Shown: piece after piece, positions 55,607-64,000 of the stretch
Position numbering within the stretch: position 1 is the first letter of the stretch
How the letters are laid out: each line of letters begins with the position of its first letter
DNA from: Methylobacterium pseudosasicola
Lineage (GTDB): Bacteria; Pseudomonadota; Alphaproteobacteria; Rhizobiales; Beijerinckiaceae
NCBI RefSeq assembly: GCF_900114535.1
Contig: NZ_FOTK01000005.1
Location: forward strand, 186,001 to 250,000
Reading direction: 5' to 3'
Length of the DNA stretch: 64,000 bases
The notes under the pieces: generated by a model
Seen by the model: the letters and a program-made list of their open reading frames with translations, nothing else
Databases searched by the model: none
What the model was told of the DNA's origin: nothing
Program-made: the position numbers and the translations under genes

Positions 55607-56851
55607 TTGGCGAGCGACATCCAGCCCTCGGAGGCCTTGCGGGTCAACGCCTATCCGATGCACCGGGCCGAGATCCTGATGCAGCAGCGGCGCCGCCTGC
55701 GCCCGCGCCGCAAGACCCTGGTCAGCTTCGCCGCGAAGTACCACTACGTCGAGAGCCAGCGCCGCCTGGTCGCCGCAGCCGCCGCCACCGGCGATTTCGA
55801 CACGATCGAGAGCTGGTCGCCCGACCGGCTGCGCGGGACGCCGTTCTACGAAGCGCACCGGGCGATCCTCGACCGGTCGCGGGGCGCCGGGAACTGGGCC
55901 TGGAAGCCCTACATCATCGCCGAGGCGGTGGCGCAGAGCCGCGACGGCGACTTCATCGTGTTCACCGATACCGGCATGCAGGCGATCGACGACGCGCCCC
56001 TGCCGCCGGTCGCCCCGCTCCTCACCTGGCTCGCCGAATCCGGGCGCCGGGTCGCAGTCGGCGTGCTGCACGGGAAGCCGCAGCGGGTCTGGACCAAGCG
56101 CGACTGCTTCGTGCTCATGGAGTGCGACACGGAGCGCTACTGGAATGCCGACCAGATCCAGGCGACCTGGATCGCCTTCATGGTCAGCCCGGAGACCCGC
56201 CACCTCGTCGCCGAGTGGCTGCGCTATGCCGGCGACGAGCGGGTCGTCACCGACATCCCCAACCAGATGGGCTTAGCCGATTTCGATGGCTTCATCGACC
56301 ACCGCTTCGATCAGAGCATCCTGTCGAACCTGATCTACAAGCTCGACCTGGAGATCCCGCCCCTGCGGGAGGCCTCGAAGAAGATCAAGACGCTGATCGG
56401 GGAATTGGAGACGGACACCCTGGTCTCGGTCCGGCCCTCCGAGAACATCGCGCTCGGCAAGACCTGGCGCGCCAGCTCGGCCTCCCCCTGGTCCGGGACG
56501 AGCGGCGTCTACGGCGAGCGGACCACCGGCGACCCGTCGTTCTTCTTCCACACGGCGCTCGAGCCGAATCCCTGGTTCGTGCTCGATCTCGGCGCGGTCG
56601 AGCGGGCCTCGGAGATCCGCATCTACAACCGCTGGGGGCAGCCCAGCGAGCGCGCACAGATGATGCGGGTCTGGCTCGGCGAGACGGAGGCCGAATATCG
56701 CCTCGTCTTCGACGCGGTGGATGCGGACTGGCATCCCGGCCTCCCGCTCCATCTCCGGTTCGACACGGCTCGGTTCCGCTACCTGAAGGTCGATCTCGAC
56801 GAGGAGCAGGTCCTGCACCTCGACGGGATCGAGATCTTCGCGGCCCGCTGA
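55607..56851 (+). CDS. Glycan-related protein with C-terminal discoidin (F5/8C) domain
   Basis: 414 aa from the TTG at 55607, with GGGAGGA 7 bp upstream. Residues about 30-250 look like a glycosyltransferase-type domain (KTLVSFAAKYHYVESQRRLV, GDFIVFTDTGMQAIDDAPLP with a D-x-T/D-like motif, TDIPNQMGLADFDGFIDHRF). Residues about 285-414 form an F5/8-type-C sandwich (NIALGKTWRASSASPWSGTS, WFVLDLGAVERASEIRIYNR, FRYLKVDLDEEQVLHLDGIE). The latter usually binds carbohydrates. No signal peptide is visible. Confidence 0.75.
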   Translation: MASDIQPSEALRVNAYPMHRAEILMQQRRRLRPRRKTLVSFAAKYHYVESQRRLVAAAAATGDFDTIESWSPDRLRGTPFYEAHRAILDRSRGAGNWAWKPYIIAEAVAQSRDGDFIVFTDTGMQAIDDAPLPPVAPLLTWLAESGRRVAVGVLHGKPQRVWTKRDCFVLMECDTERYWNADQIQATWIAFMVSPETRHLVAEWLRYAGDERVVTDIPNQMGLADFDGFIDHRFDQSILSNLIYKLDLEIPPLREASKKIKTLIGELETDTLVSVRPSENIALGKTWRASSASPWSGTSGVYGERTTGDPSFFFHTALEPNPWFVLDLGAVERASEIRIYNRWGQPSERAQMMRVWLGETEAEYRLVFDAVDADWHPGLPLHLRFDTARFRYLKVDLDEEQVLHLDGIEIFAAR

Positions 56852-56914
56852 ATCGGCCTGCCCGAGGACAGCCCCATCACGGACGATGACGACACCCATG
56901 ACGAGGGCGACCGC

Positions 56915-58564
56915 ATGAGCGCGCCGGCCGGCGACAGGCCACTCTTCCCGTTCGGGCCGATCCTGTTCTTCGGCGATTCGGTGACCGCCTCCTGGACGGC
57001 GCAGATGCCCCAAGCCTTCTCCGGGCCGCAGACCGTGGCGCGCGGGATCCCCGGGCAGGCGACCCGGGACATGGCGCGCCGGCTCCGCTCCGAGATCGCC
57101 CTCTACGGGGCGAGGGGCCTTCACCTGATCTGCGGCCGGGACGACATCCTGGGCGGCCACCCGGGGGTCACGCGCGACGGCATCGTGGCCGACATCCGGG
57201 CGATGCTCAGCGACACCCGCGACCTCTACGTGCGCAGCTGGGTCGGCTCGATCCCGCCGGTCGATCCGGCCTCACCGGCCGTTGCCGGGCGGTCCCTCGG
57301 GCTCATCGCCGAGGTCAATGCGTGGCTGCGCGACCATGTCCACGAATACGGCGCCGGCTTCATCGACCACGACCCCGTCCTGGCGACCGAGACGGGGGCG
57401 CTGAAGCCCGCGTTCAGCGACGACGGCGTGACCCTCAACGCCGCCGGCAACGAGGCGCTCCAGGCCGCGATGCTGGCCGCGCTTACCGCCCCCGGCGTCG
57501 ATCAGATCTGGCCGCCGCCGGAGAGCGAGGACGCGGCGCGGCGGCGCAAGTTCCTGCACCATTTCGGCTATCTCGATTCGAACACCCGCCACCCGAGCCC
57601 CTACATCCAGTTCGCTGGCAAGCCGGGGGCGAGCCATTACGGCGTCCCGTTCGATGCCCAGGGCTTCCTCAACGCGACCGCCATCACGGCGAACAAGCCC
57701 CCGGGCGAGACCCGGATCTTCGTGGTCGGCGACTCGACCACCATCGACGGCGGCACCCTGGCCAACACCCTGCCCGGGCGTCTCGAACGGCTACTACGAG
57801 CGCAGGGTCGCACGCGCGCAAAAGTCTACAATTTCGGCGTGATGTCGAGCTGCCTCACGCAGATGACCCACCTGATCTGGTCGAAGCTCGTGGGCTACCA
57901 GCCTGACGCGATCGTGGTGGTCAGCGGCAGCACCGACTTGTTCCAGCCCTGGACCTACGATCCGCGGCCCGGCTACCCCTACAACGCCTTCATCACCGAG
58001 CGGCTCTACGACCACTTCTTCGACACGCACGATCCCCGGGCCCGGGAGGACGGCCTGTCCTACGATGCGCTGGTGACGCTGATCTACGAGGAACTGAAGC
58101 GGCTGCGCGCCGAGGTGGGCTGGCAGACCCCCGGCTGGGAGGACGCGATCGTCCACCATTACCGGCTCGCCGCGCACCGGCTGACCAAGCTGTCCCACGA
58201 CCACGCCGTGCCGATGGTGAGCGTCCTGCAACCGACGGTGCTGCGCAAGCGCCACCTCACCGAGGTGGAGCGCAACGTCGCCTCAGGGGCGTTCCTGGCC
58301 TATCTCGACCGCCAGTACGGCAAGCTAGAAGCGTTCACCGCCGAGCTCGCGGCGCGGCGGCCCTATCGCAGCACCTTCACGGCGATCGACCTCAGCGGCC
58401 TCTTTCGCGATCGGGAGGCGGGGACCTTCTACGACATCGTCCATTACGACGACCCGGCGCGCGAGATCGTTGCCGCGCGGCTGGCCGCTGAGGTCATCCG
58501 CGTGCTGGACCGGCCGCGCACGCCGTTCGACCGGGTGCGGCGCTGGCTGGGTGGAAGACGGTAG
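56915..58564 (+). CDS. Double SGNH-hydrolase protein, first domain degenerate
   Basis: 549 aa containing two SGNH-like domains. First (about 15-195): LFFGDSVTASW has the Ser block, but the later blocks read LICGRDDILGG and DDGVTLNAAGN. The catalytic His of DxxH is Thr, and the GxND Asn is Asp. Second (about 265-530): FVVGDSTTIDGGTL, VVVSGSTDLF, and FYDIVHYDDPAREIVAARLA with an intact DxxH. The second is probably the active O-deacetylase or esterase for a surface glycan. It lies 63 bp after the discoidin gene. Confidence 0.82.
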   Translation: MSAPAGDRPLFPFGPILFFGDSVTASWTAQMPQAFSGPQTVARGIPGQATRDMARRLRSEIALYGARGLHLICGRDDILGGHPGVTRDGIVADIRAMLSDTRDLYVRSWVGSIPPVDPASPAVAGRSLGLIAEVNAWLRDHVHEYGAGFIDHDPVLATETGALKPAFSDDGVTLNAAGNEALQAAMLAALTAPGVDQIWPPPESEDAARRRKFLHHFGYLDSNTRHPSPYIQFAGKPGASHYGVPFDAQGFLNATAITANKPPGETRIFVVGDSTTIDGGTLANTLPGRLERLLRAQGRTRAKVYNFGVMSSCLTQMTHLIWSKLVGYQPDAIVVVSGSTDLFQPWTYDPRPGYPYNAFITERLYDHFFDTHDPRAREDGLSYDALVTLIYEELKRLRAEVGWQTPGWEDAIVHHYRLAAHRLTKLSHDHAVPMVSVLQPTVLRKRHLTEVERNVASGAFLAYLDRQYGKLEAFTAELAARRPYRSTFTAIDLSGLFRDREAGTFYDIVHYDDPAREIVAARLAAEVIRVLDRPRTPFDRVRRWLGGRR

Positions 58565-58570
58565 GCCGCG

Positions 58571-60976
58571 TTACCCCTGCTGGCCCGACCGCTTCACGCG
58601 GTGCGTGAAGATGACCGACAGCCACGGCACGACCTCGTGCTCGACCTCGATCGAAAGCAGCACTTCGAGGTGGAGCGCGTAGGGGAGGGTGAGGCGGAAG
58701 CCGCAGCGGGCCTCCTCCATGGTGGTCGGCATGTCGCCCAGCACCGCCGCGATCACGTCGGGCCGGTGGACGTCCACCGGATGGCGCTGAACCTCACCAT
58801 CGACCTCGGCGATGAGGGTAGCCTTGGCCCGGCTGGCCGAGACCACCCACCCGGAAAGCAGCACCTGCCCGTCCTGGATCTCGGCCCAGACCCGGTCCTG
58901 CGGCGTTTCGAGGTTCGCCCGGGCGAAGGAATCCGGCAATTCGCCGTCGAGCTCGGCGATGGTGCAGCCGACCTCGTATTTCTCGAAGCCGCGCCCCTCC
59001 CCGAAGATCTGTGCGAACTGCTTCTGGTACTCGGCGATCCGGGCGTTCCTGATGTCCTCGGGCAGGCCCGACCACTGGCCCTTGTCCTGGATCGTGTAGA
59101 CCGAGAGCAGTTCGCGCAGGAACGCGATGCGGCCCTTGTCGGCGACGTAGAGGTTCATCAGCCAGTCGGCCGCCGCGGCGTTCTCGTAATACGCCTCCGG
59201 CACCCGGCGCAGGGCCTCGGCGCGGTAGACGCAGCAGGAGAAGTTGGCGGTGAGCGGCGCGTTGGCCAGCACCGGGAAGCTGATCGTCCCGGTGGGATAG
59301 CGGCCCTGCTCGTCATGCGGCACGAAGGAGCCGGTCGCCGGGTAGTGCAGCAGCACCCAGTTGAAGCACATGTCGAGGGCGCGGTCGTTGCGCAGCATAC
59401 GCAACTGCATCGCGATCTTGCGGTCGGACAGCCAGTAATCGTCGGCCTCGCAGAAGGCGATGTAGCGCCCGGTGCAGGCGCCAAGGCAATCCTGCATGTT
59501 GCGCAGCATGCCGAGGTTGCGCTCCCGGGGCCGGACGGTGATCCGCTCCGGATCGCGCGCCCGGTAGGACTCGACGATCTCCGGTGTCCCGTCGGTGGAG
59601 CGGTCGTCGCCGATCACCACCTGCAGTTTGAACAGGCCGCGCTGGGCCAGCACGCCGTCGAGGCAGCGGCGGATGTAGCCGGCATGGTTGTAGGCGGTGA
59701 CGATGACGCTGACCGTCAGCTGATCCTCGAGCCAGGCGCGCAGGGCTGCCGGCTCGCCGGAGAGATCGTCGGGCGCGTCGAGGCCCATGTCGTGCAGGGC
59801 CGCCCGGGCGATGTCGGGATTGGCGTCGATCAGGGCGCCGAGGCTCGAAACATCCTCCTCGTCGAGATAGGCCTCGGCCAGGCGGCGGAAGATCGCCTTC
59901 TGCGACGCCTCGTAGCCCACGGCGTAGCGCCCGCCGAAATGGCCGCGCAGCGTCCGGAAGAACGCGATCTCGGAATTGCCGAGCTTCTTGTGCCGGGCGA
60001 GCTCGGTGGCGTAGGTCGCCCACATCCCGGCCGCGTGCTTGCGGTAGACCGCCATGACCTGTGGCAGGAAGCCGATGCGGCCGACCTCGGCATGCATCAG
60101 GTGGACGTACCAATCCCCCGGGGCGATGCCCTCGTCGAGCCGGAAGGGCTCTTCGCCGTGGTAGCGCCAGCGATAGAGCACGCTGTTGGTCTGGACGAAG
60201 TTGTGCGCGACGAGGTCGGACAGCGAGGGCTGCGAGCTCGAATGCTTCGGATAGATCTCCTCGACGCCCGGCATGTCCTCGTAGAGGACCCGCACCGGGT
60301 GGAAGCAGAGGGTGAATTCCGGGTTCGCCCGCAGGAATTCGACCTGGCGCTGGAGCTTGCTCGAATCCGTCCAGTAATCGTCGCCCTCGCAGATCGCGAC
60401 GTATTCGCCCCGGCAGCGGGCCGTGAGGTCGGCGAAGTTCTTGTTCGGCCCGAGGTTTTCGGTCCGCAGCACCGCCACGAGGTTGGGATGGCGCGCGGCG
60501 TAATCCGCGATGATCTCGGCGGTGCCGTCGCTCGACCGGTCGTCGCCGACCAGGAGTTCGAACGGGAAATCCGTGACCTGCCCGAGGATGCTGTCCAGGG
60601 TCTCGCGGATGAACCGGGCCTGGTTGTAGGTGATGCACAGGACCGACACGACCGGCCGGTTCCACTCCGGCGCGGGCTCGGATTCGGCGCGGGCGCGGAT
60701 CCAGGCGGCGAACGGATTGACGAAGCTGCCGTCGAAGCTTTCGTCCGGCTCGGCGGTGAAGTCCGCCCGCGGCTGACGCCCGAGGCGGGCGCCGTACTTC
60801 ACGTAATGCTCGAGCGGCGACAGGTCGGTCAGGCCGACATCGGGATAGCGCGTCGCGTACCAGATGTGGTCGAAGAGACCGCTGCGATAGATCGTCGAGA
60901 AATCGTCCTGCCACGGCTCCAGGGCGGGCGTCGCCGTGTTCGCACCCGGCGCGGCGTCTCCTGCACCGTCCTGCAT
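58571..60976 (-). CDS. Bifunctional family 2 glycosyltransferase (two GT2 domains)
   Basis: 801 aa. An N-terminal module of about 45 residues (RSGLFDHIWYATRYPDVGLT) is followed by GT2 domain A: VSVLCITYNQARFIRETLDS, LLVGDDRSSDGTAEIIADYA and ICEGDDYWTDSSK. GT2 domain B: SVIVTAYNHAGYIRRCLDGV, VVIGDDRSTDGTPEIVESYR and FCEADDYWLSDRK. Both keep the DxD-like and DDYW motifs, so both could be active. The C-terminal 150 residues are beta-rich and unknown. Convergent with the SGNH gene. Confidence 0.9.
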   Translation of the reverse strand: MQDGAGDAAPGANTATPALEPWQDDFSTIYRSGLFDHIWYATRYPDVGLTDLSPLEHYVKYGARLGRQPRADFTAEPDESFDGSFVNPFAAWIRARAESEPAPEWNRPVVSVLCITYNQARFIRETLDSILGQVTDFPFELLVGDDRSSDGTAEIIADYAARHPNLVAVLRTENLGPNKNFADLTARCRGEYVAICEGDDYWTDSSKLQRQVEFLRANPEFTLCFHPVRVLYEDMPGVEEIYPKHSSSQPSLSDLVAHNFVQTNSVLYRWRYHGEEPFRLDEGIAPGDWYVHLMHAEVGRIGFLPQVMAVYRKHAAGMWATYATELARHKKLGNSEIAFFRTLRGHFGGRYAVGYEASQKAIFRRLAEAYLDEEDVSSLGALIDANPDIARAALHDMGLDAPDDLSGEPAALRAWLEDQLTVSVIVTAYNHAGYIRRCLDGVLAQRGLFKLQVVIGDDRSTDGTPEIVESYRARDPERITVRPRERNLGMLRNMQDCLGACTGRYIAFCEADDYWLSDRKIAMQLRMLRNDRALDMCFNWVLLHYPATGSFVPHDEQGRYPTGTISFPVLANAPLTANFSCCVYRAEALRRVPEAYYENAAAADWLMNLYVADKGRIAFLRELLSVYTIQDKGQWSGLPEDIRNARIAEYQKQFAQIFGEGRGFEKYEVGCTIAELDGELPDSFARANLETPQDRVWAEIQDGQVLLSGWVVSASRAKATLIAEVDGEVQRHPVDVHRPDVIAAVLGDMPTTMEEARCGFRLTLPYALHLEVLLSIEVEHEVVPWLSVIFTHRVKRSGQQG

Positions 60977-61027
60977 CGATCCAATTCCTCGAACGCGCGT
61001 CTGGGGACTGCTTCCTTCGACCGACCT

Positions 61028-61086
61028 CTCTAGCGCATCGCCCGTTTCCGAAAGCCGGAAACCACTTTTCGGGACGATGCTCTAGA
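61028..61086. repeat. CTAG-flanked Rhizobiales repeat, copy 2
   Basis: CTCTAGCGCATCG...CCGTTTCCGAAAGCCGGAAACCACTTTTCGGGACGATGCTCTAGAG forms an outer inverted pair (CTAG and GCATCG) with an internal hairpin (TTTCCGAAAGCCGGAAA). Its right CTAG supplies the stop codon of the next gene. Copy 1 is at 18763. Confidence 0.85.
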
Positions 61087-61498
61087 GGGTGCCGGGAAGG
61101 CGTCCTTCCTCGGAGCCGTGGTTGTAATAGTGCCGCGTCGGGTCGGCGCCGGCATTGGCGACATCGTCGTTGCACGCCAAGTAGAAATTGCGGTCGAACA
61201 GCCCGGAGGTCTCGAGCCAGTCGAGCATGGCCTGCTCGGGGACGACCGGCGCTCGCTCGGGGCTCGCCGCGGCGGCCTCTCGGTAGAGATGCACGAACTT
61301 GGCGATCCGGGCCGCGACCTCCTTGGCGGGGGGCCGGCGCACCGAGGAGGCGACGACGCTCGACTGCTCGCCGGGCCGCCGGCGCTGCAGGTCGGCCTCG
61401 GCCAGACGCACCAGCCGGGCCATCTCGCCCTGCGCGTCCTTGAGCCTCGCCTGCGTCTCGGCGAGCTCGGCCCGCAGCGCGTCCACGTCCTCGCTCAA
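61082..61498 (-). CDS. Coiled-coil protein with glycosyltransferase-associated C-terminal module
   Basis: 138 aa from the TTG at 61498, with GGAG upstream; no ATG is in phase. The first 45 residues are a heptad-rich coiled coil (DALRAELAETQARLKDAQGE). The C-terminal 40 residues (SGLFDRNFYLACNDDVANAG, then DPTRHYYNHGSEEGRLPG) share the FDxxxY..DV..P..HY..xG...GR.P pattern with the N-terminus of the double GT2 downstream. It likely assists that enzyme. Function is unknown. Confidence 0.65.
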   Translation of the reverse strand: MSEDVDALRAELAETQARLKDAQGEMARLVRLAEADLQRRRPGEQSSVVASSVRRPPAKEVAARIAKFVHLYREAAAASPERAPVVPEQAMLDWLETSGLFDRNFYLACNDDVANAGADPTRHYYNHGSEEGRLPGTL

Positions 61499-61701
61499 GG
61501 TCGGCTCCGTCTCAGTCTCGACGTCCTGCGATCCGGGCGCGGGATCATGCGGCGGGATCAGCCGGATAGACGGCGCGATCGCGCGACCCGCCGCATGAGG
61601 CGGCGTGATACGATCGGCCCCGGGGACCGGTCAACCCGGAAGCGGCCCGGCGACAAGCCCTCGGGTGCCGCCCGGCGTCTCGCGACGCGCGGCGCCCGAT
61701 T

Positions 61702-62376
61702 CTACCCCGCGACGGCCTGCGGCGCGACCGAGCCCGCGACCAGCGGGCCCGGGATCGCGGCCTCGGCATCGACCATCAGGCGCGCTTCGTGACGACGCAT
61801 GAACATCCACAGGGCCACGGCGCCCAACAGCACGAAGGCCAGGAGCGCGAGGCCCACGGGTCCCATGACGTTCTCGATCGACCGCCCGCACAGATACGCG
61901 CCGAAGCCCATGATCGAGGCCCAGGCGACGCCGCCGACGGCGTTGAAGACCATGAACCGGCGCGCATCGAGCTTGTTCACGCCGGCCAGGACCGCCGCGT
62001 AGGCCCGCAGCATCGCGGTGAAGCGGCCGAAGAATACGATCTTCCCGCCATGCCGGCGGAACAGATACTGGCCGAGCTTGAGCCGGCCGTGATCGAGACC
62101 GATCATGTGGCCCTTGCGCAGGAGCAGGGGCAGGCCCCAGCGCCGTCCGACCCAGTAGCCGGCATTGTCGCCGAGGATCGCGGCGGTCGCGGCGATCGCC
62201 ACCACGAGGGCGATGCTCAGGTTGCCGGTGCTGCCGGCATAGGCTGCTGAGGTGAGCAGGACCGTCTCGCCCGGGAGCGGCAGGCCGGCGCTCTCCAGGG
62301 TGATGATGATGAAGATCGCGATGTAGCCGTAGTTGGCAATCAGGTCGGCAATCGGCAGATCGTGCAGGAAGGACAT
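61702..62376 (-). CDS. DedA-family membrane protein
   Basis: 224 aa. YIAIFIIITLESAGLPLPGE holds the conserved acidic residue. AILGDNAGYWVGRRWGLPLL and VFFGRFTAMLRAYAAVLAGV carry the VTT-domain glycine and arginine motifs. There are about five membrane segments and a C-terminal tail. It would act as a lipid or undecaprenyl-phosphate flippase-like factor at the inner membrane, in line with glycan genes on both sides. Confidence 0.9.
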   Translation of the reverse strand: MSFLHDLPIADLIANYGYIAIFIIITLESAGLPLPGETVLLTSAAYAGSTGNLSIALVVAIAATAAILGDNAGYWVGRRWGLPLLLRKGHMIGLDHGRLKLGQYLFRRHGGKIVFFGRFTAMLRAYAAVLAGVNKLDARRFMVFNAVGGVAWASIMGFGAYLCGRSIENVMGPVGLALLAFVLLGAVALWMFMRRHEARLMVDAEAAIPGPLVAGSVAPQAVAG

Positions 62377-62509
62377 GCGGTCTCCTCGCGGATCGGAGGC
62401 CCGCGCTGTCGGTGAAAAACGTGGCCACTCCGGGGCGGAGCGCGAAATATCGGGCCGGGCGGCGATTTGTGGTGCTGCCGAGCACGAAGGCTTTCGGGCT
62501 TGGCCGGCC

Positions 62510-63550
62510 TCAGCGGACCGGGTTCGGCGGAACGCCGTCCCCGCGCGCCTCCGCCAGATGGGCCCGCATCCAGTCGATCGTGCTGACGAGCCCGTCGCGC
62601 AGGGCGACCCGGGGCTGCCAGCCGAGCTCGGACCGAATCAGCGTGGTGTCGAGCACGTTGGCCGGCACGTCGGCGGCGCGGCTCGGCTTGTACAGGCAGG
62701 GCAGGCGCTCGCGCCCGAAGGCCCGCTCCAGCTCGGCGATGATCTGGTTGACGCTCAGGCCCGTGCCGCTGCCGACATTCAGCACCTTGTGGGGGCCGTC
62801 ATAGCCGACAGCGGCCAGGAAGGCGTCGCTGACATCGTCGATATGCAGGAAGTCGCGCACGACCTCGCCCGTGCCCCAGACCTCCAGCGGCAGATCCGCG
62901 AGCACGCGCTGAATGTAGCTGCCGATCAGGCCCTGATGCCGGTTGCCGAGCTGGAACCGGCCATACGGGTTGGCGACCCGCAGGATCTGGTAATCGATCC
63001 CGTGGAGATGCCGGTACAGGTGGAGGGACTTCTCGATCATCAGCTTGCTGATGCCGTAGGCCGAGATCGGGTCGGTGGGCGCCTGCTCCGGGATCGGGGT
63101 GGCGCGCGGGATCCCATAGATCGCGCCCCCGGAGGATGCGAACACGACCTTCCTGATCCGGGCCGAGCGGCAGATCTCGAGGAGGTGCAGGGTGGCGATC
63201 GGCGCGGCGGCGAGCTCCGCCGACGGGTCGCGGTTCGAGCTCTCGGGGATCGATCCGGCGATCAGGTGGAAGACGACATCCTGACGCTCGACCGCGTTGG
63301 CGATGGCGAGCCGGTCGGAGAAGTGTCCGGTCACCCGGGCGACGCGCCGGTCGAGGACCTCGGCCTGCGCGTGACTGCGGCTGAAGCAGGTGACCTCGGC
63401 GCCGGCTTGCGCCAGGCGGTTGCACAGGTTCAGGCCCAGGAAGCCGGCACCACCCAGCACGAGGCAGCGCGCCCCCGCGAGAGCCGAAGCCGATGGGCCG
63501 GTTCCGGCCGGATCGATCGGCCGCCCGTCATGGCCTCGGCCGCCGCTCAT
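62510..63550 (-). CDS. NAD-dependent nucleotide-sugar epimerase/dehydratase
   Basis: 346 aa. The dinucleotide motif CLVLGGAGFLGLNLCNRLAQ follows a leader of about 28 residues. The catalytic set is FASSGGAIYG (Ser) and YGISKLMIEKSLHLYRHL (Tyr-xxx-Lys). C-terminal substrate motifs are VVRDFLHIDDVSDAFLAAVG and LNVGSGTGLSVNQIIAEL. Typical of UDP-glucose 4-epimerase-like enzymes feeding polysaccharide. Its start overlaps the upstream gene by 4 bp. Confidence 0.9.
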   Translation of the reverse strand: MSGGRGHDGRPIDPAGTGPSASALAGARCLVLGGAGFLGLNLCNRLAQAGAEVTCFSRSHAQAEVLDRRVARVTGHFSDRLAIANAVERQDVVFHLIAGSIPESSNRDPSAELAAAPIATLHLLEICRSARIRKVVFASSGGAIYGIPRATPIPEQAPTDPISAYGISKLMIEKSLHLYRHLHGIDYQILRVANPYGRFQLGNRHQGLIGSYIQRVLADLPLEVWGTGEVVRDFLHIDDVSDAFLAAVGYDGPHKVLNVGSGTGLSVNQIIAELERAFGRERLPCLYKPSRAADVPANVLDTTLIRSELGWQPRVALRDGLVSTIDWMRAHLAEARGDGVPPNPVR

Positions 63551-64000
63551 GGTCGGAGTTCGGCGCTCGGGTGCACCGGGACCGGCGCATCGGACCTAGC
63601 CGAATCCGAGTCTCGCGCTTCGATCATGCGCTCGACCAGGGCGAGGGCCGCGTGCTGAAGCGTGCGGCGGGTCGGCTCCAGCGGCGCCTTCCCGTAGGCC
63701 CGGGTCGCCGCGTAGGCCGCCGCATAGGCCGCATCCCAGCCGGCGGCGAGGATCGGCGGCCCGGCCTCCTCCAAGGCGTCCCGGACGGCGATCCAGGCCG
63801 CCTGCTGGGTGGCATCCCAGGCCGCGGCCCGGACCGCGGAACCGGTCTGCCGCAGGGTGAGGTTGGCGACCGCCGCCCGCTTGCGCGCGCGCTTCAGGTG
63901 ATCGCACTGGAATGCGAGATCGGCGACATCCGTGAGCTCGGCCCGGTCGGCGAGTTCGTCCGCCTCGACGTTCAGCTTGGCCAGGCGGAACCAGGCCGGC
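63547..64000 (-). CDS. Unknown protein, start outside the window
   Basis: The frame is open from the stop at 63547 to the right edge, giving at least 150 aa. It is helical and Ala-rich: FRLAKLNVEADELADRAELT, DVADLAFQCDHLKRARKRAA, TQQAAWIAVRDALEEAGPP and ILAAGWDAAYAAAYAATRAY. It couples to the epimerase gene by ATGA overlap, so it belongs to the glycan unit. No family recognised. The N-terminus is not visible. Confidence 0.6.
   Translation of the reverse strand, partial: PAWFRLAKLNVEADELADRAELTDVADLAFQCDHLKRARKRAAVANLTLRQTGSAVRAAAWDATQQAAWIAVRDALEEAGPPILAAGWDAAYAAAYAATRAYGKAPLEPTRRTLQHAALALVERMIEARDSDSARSDAPVPVHPSAELRP

Noticed and set aside
58601..61033. 810-codon plus-strand frame
   Set aside because: Antisense to the double GT2 protein, which shows duplicated GT2 motifs.

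Overview
The window is GC-rich DNA from an alphaproteobacterium of the Rhizobiales/Hyphomicrobiales. It most resembles Methylobacterium. This rests on the codon bias, the rplM-rpsI pair, MmcB, PAS/LuxR and ECF regulators, DUF1127, and several families of intergenic palindromes (CCTCATCCTGAGG, CCGTCATTGCGAGCG, CTAG-AGCATCGTCCCGAAAA and a multi-hairpin block) that I associate with that group. No methanol-oxidation gene is present, so the genus is an inference.

Layout. 1-3.8 kb: the end of a hydrolase-like membrane protein gene, recQ, and a vapBC-type pair. 3.8-11.3 kb: a complete four-carbon acid-sugar (L-threonate/D-erythronate) module, with MFS transporter-ltnD-otnI-otnK-denD on the minus strand and a LacI-type regulator plus otnC on the plus strand. 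A perfect 16-bp palindrome with a central CG lies on the promoter between the two arms. 11.6-15.2 kb: glyQ-(exported protein)-glyS. 15.4-20.8 kb: GNAT, antiporter, a second PIN toxin-antitoxin pair, mmcB, a BtuF-like protein and a DedA protein. 20.8-22.2 kb: a visibly AT-richer island holding one gene split by an in-frame TGA. It is followed by a decayed 5' copy of pdxY, a PLA2-like exported protein and intact pdxY. 24.5-32.8 kb: OsmC, PhzF, Nudix-like, an orphan SsuA-like protein, a DUF4926/DUF6883 pair whose second member has an in-frame TAG, glgX, tRNA-Ser(GGA) and small exported proteins. 32.8-40.5 kb: a dipeptide-type ABC importer with a Tat-type binding protein, divergent from an M20 amidohydrolase. 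40.8-45.9 kb: a nucleotide-sugar dehydrogenase, a CoA-binding protein, rplM-rpsI with a leader hairpin, and two overlapping genes for Tat-exported enzymes that fit a periplasmic 3-dehydroquinate route. 46.4-53.8 kb: stress and regulation genes (PAS-LuxR, CsbD/DUF883, a membrane protein, YidB, argC, ECF sigma/anti-sigma, LuxR, DUF1127). 54-64 kb: a surface-glycan region with glycosyltransferases carrying discoidin-like domains, a double SGNH protein, a double GT2, an epimerase and DedA.

Most convincing new signals: (1) an identical bipartite element, GGGAATAAC-N14-GGTTCT, upstream of both the ECF sigma gene and the nearby LuxR gene; (2) the LacI-type operator on the tetronate promoter; (3) two accessory genes whose reading frame and family resemblance continue past a single in-frame stop; (4) the paired Tat-exported dehydroquinate enzymes; (5) five consecutive perfect hairpins, all with 3-nt loops, between two glycan genes. 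I saw no CRISPR array, rRNA, transposase, integrase or prophage. A wholly new multi-gene system is not evident. The glycan region and the single-gene AT-rich island are the least explained parts.
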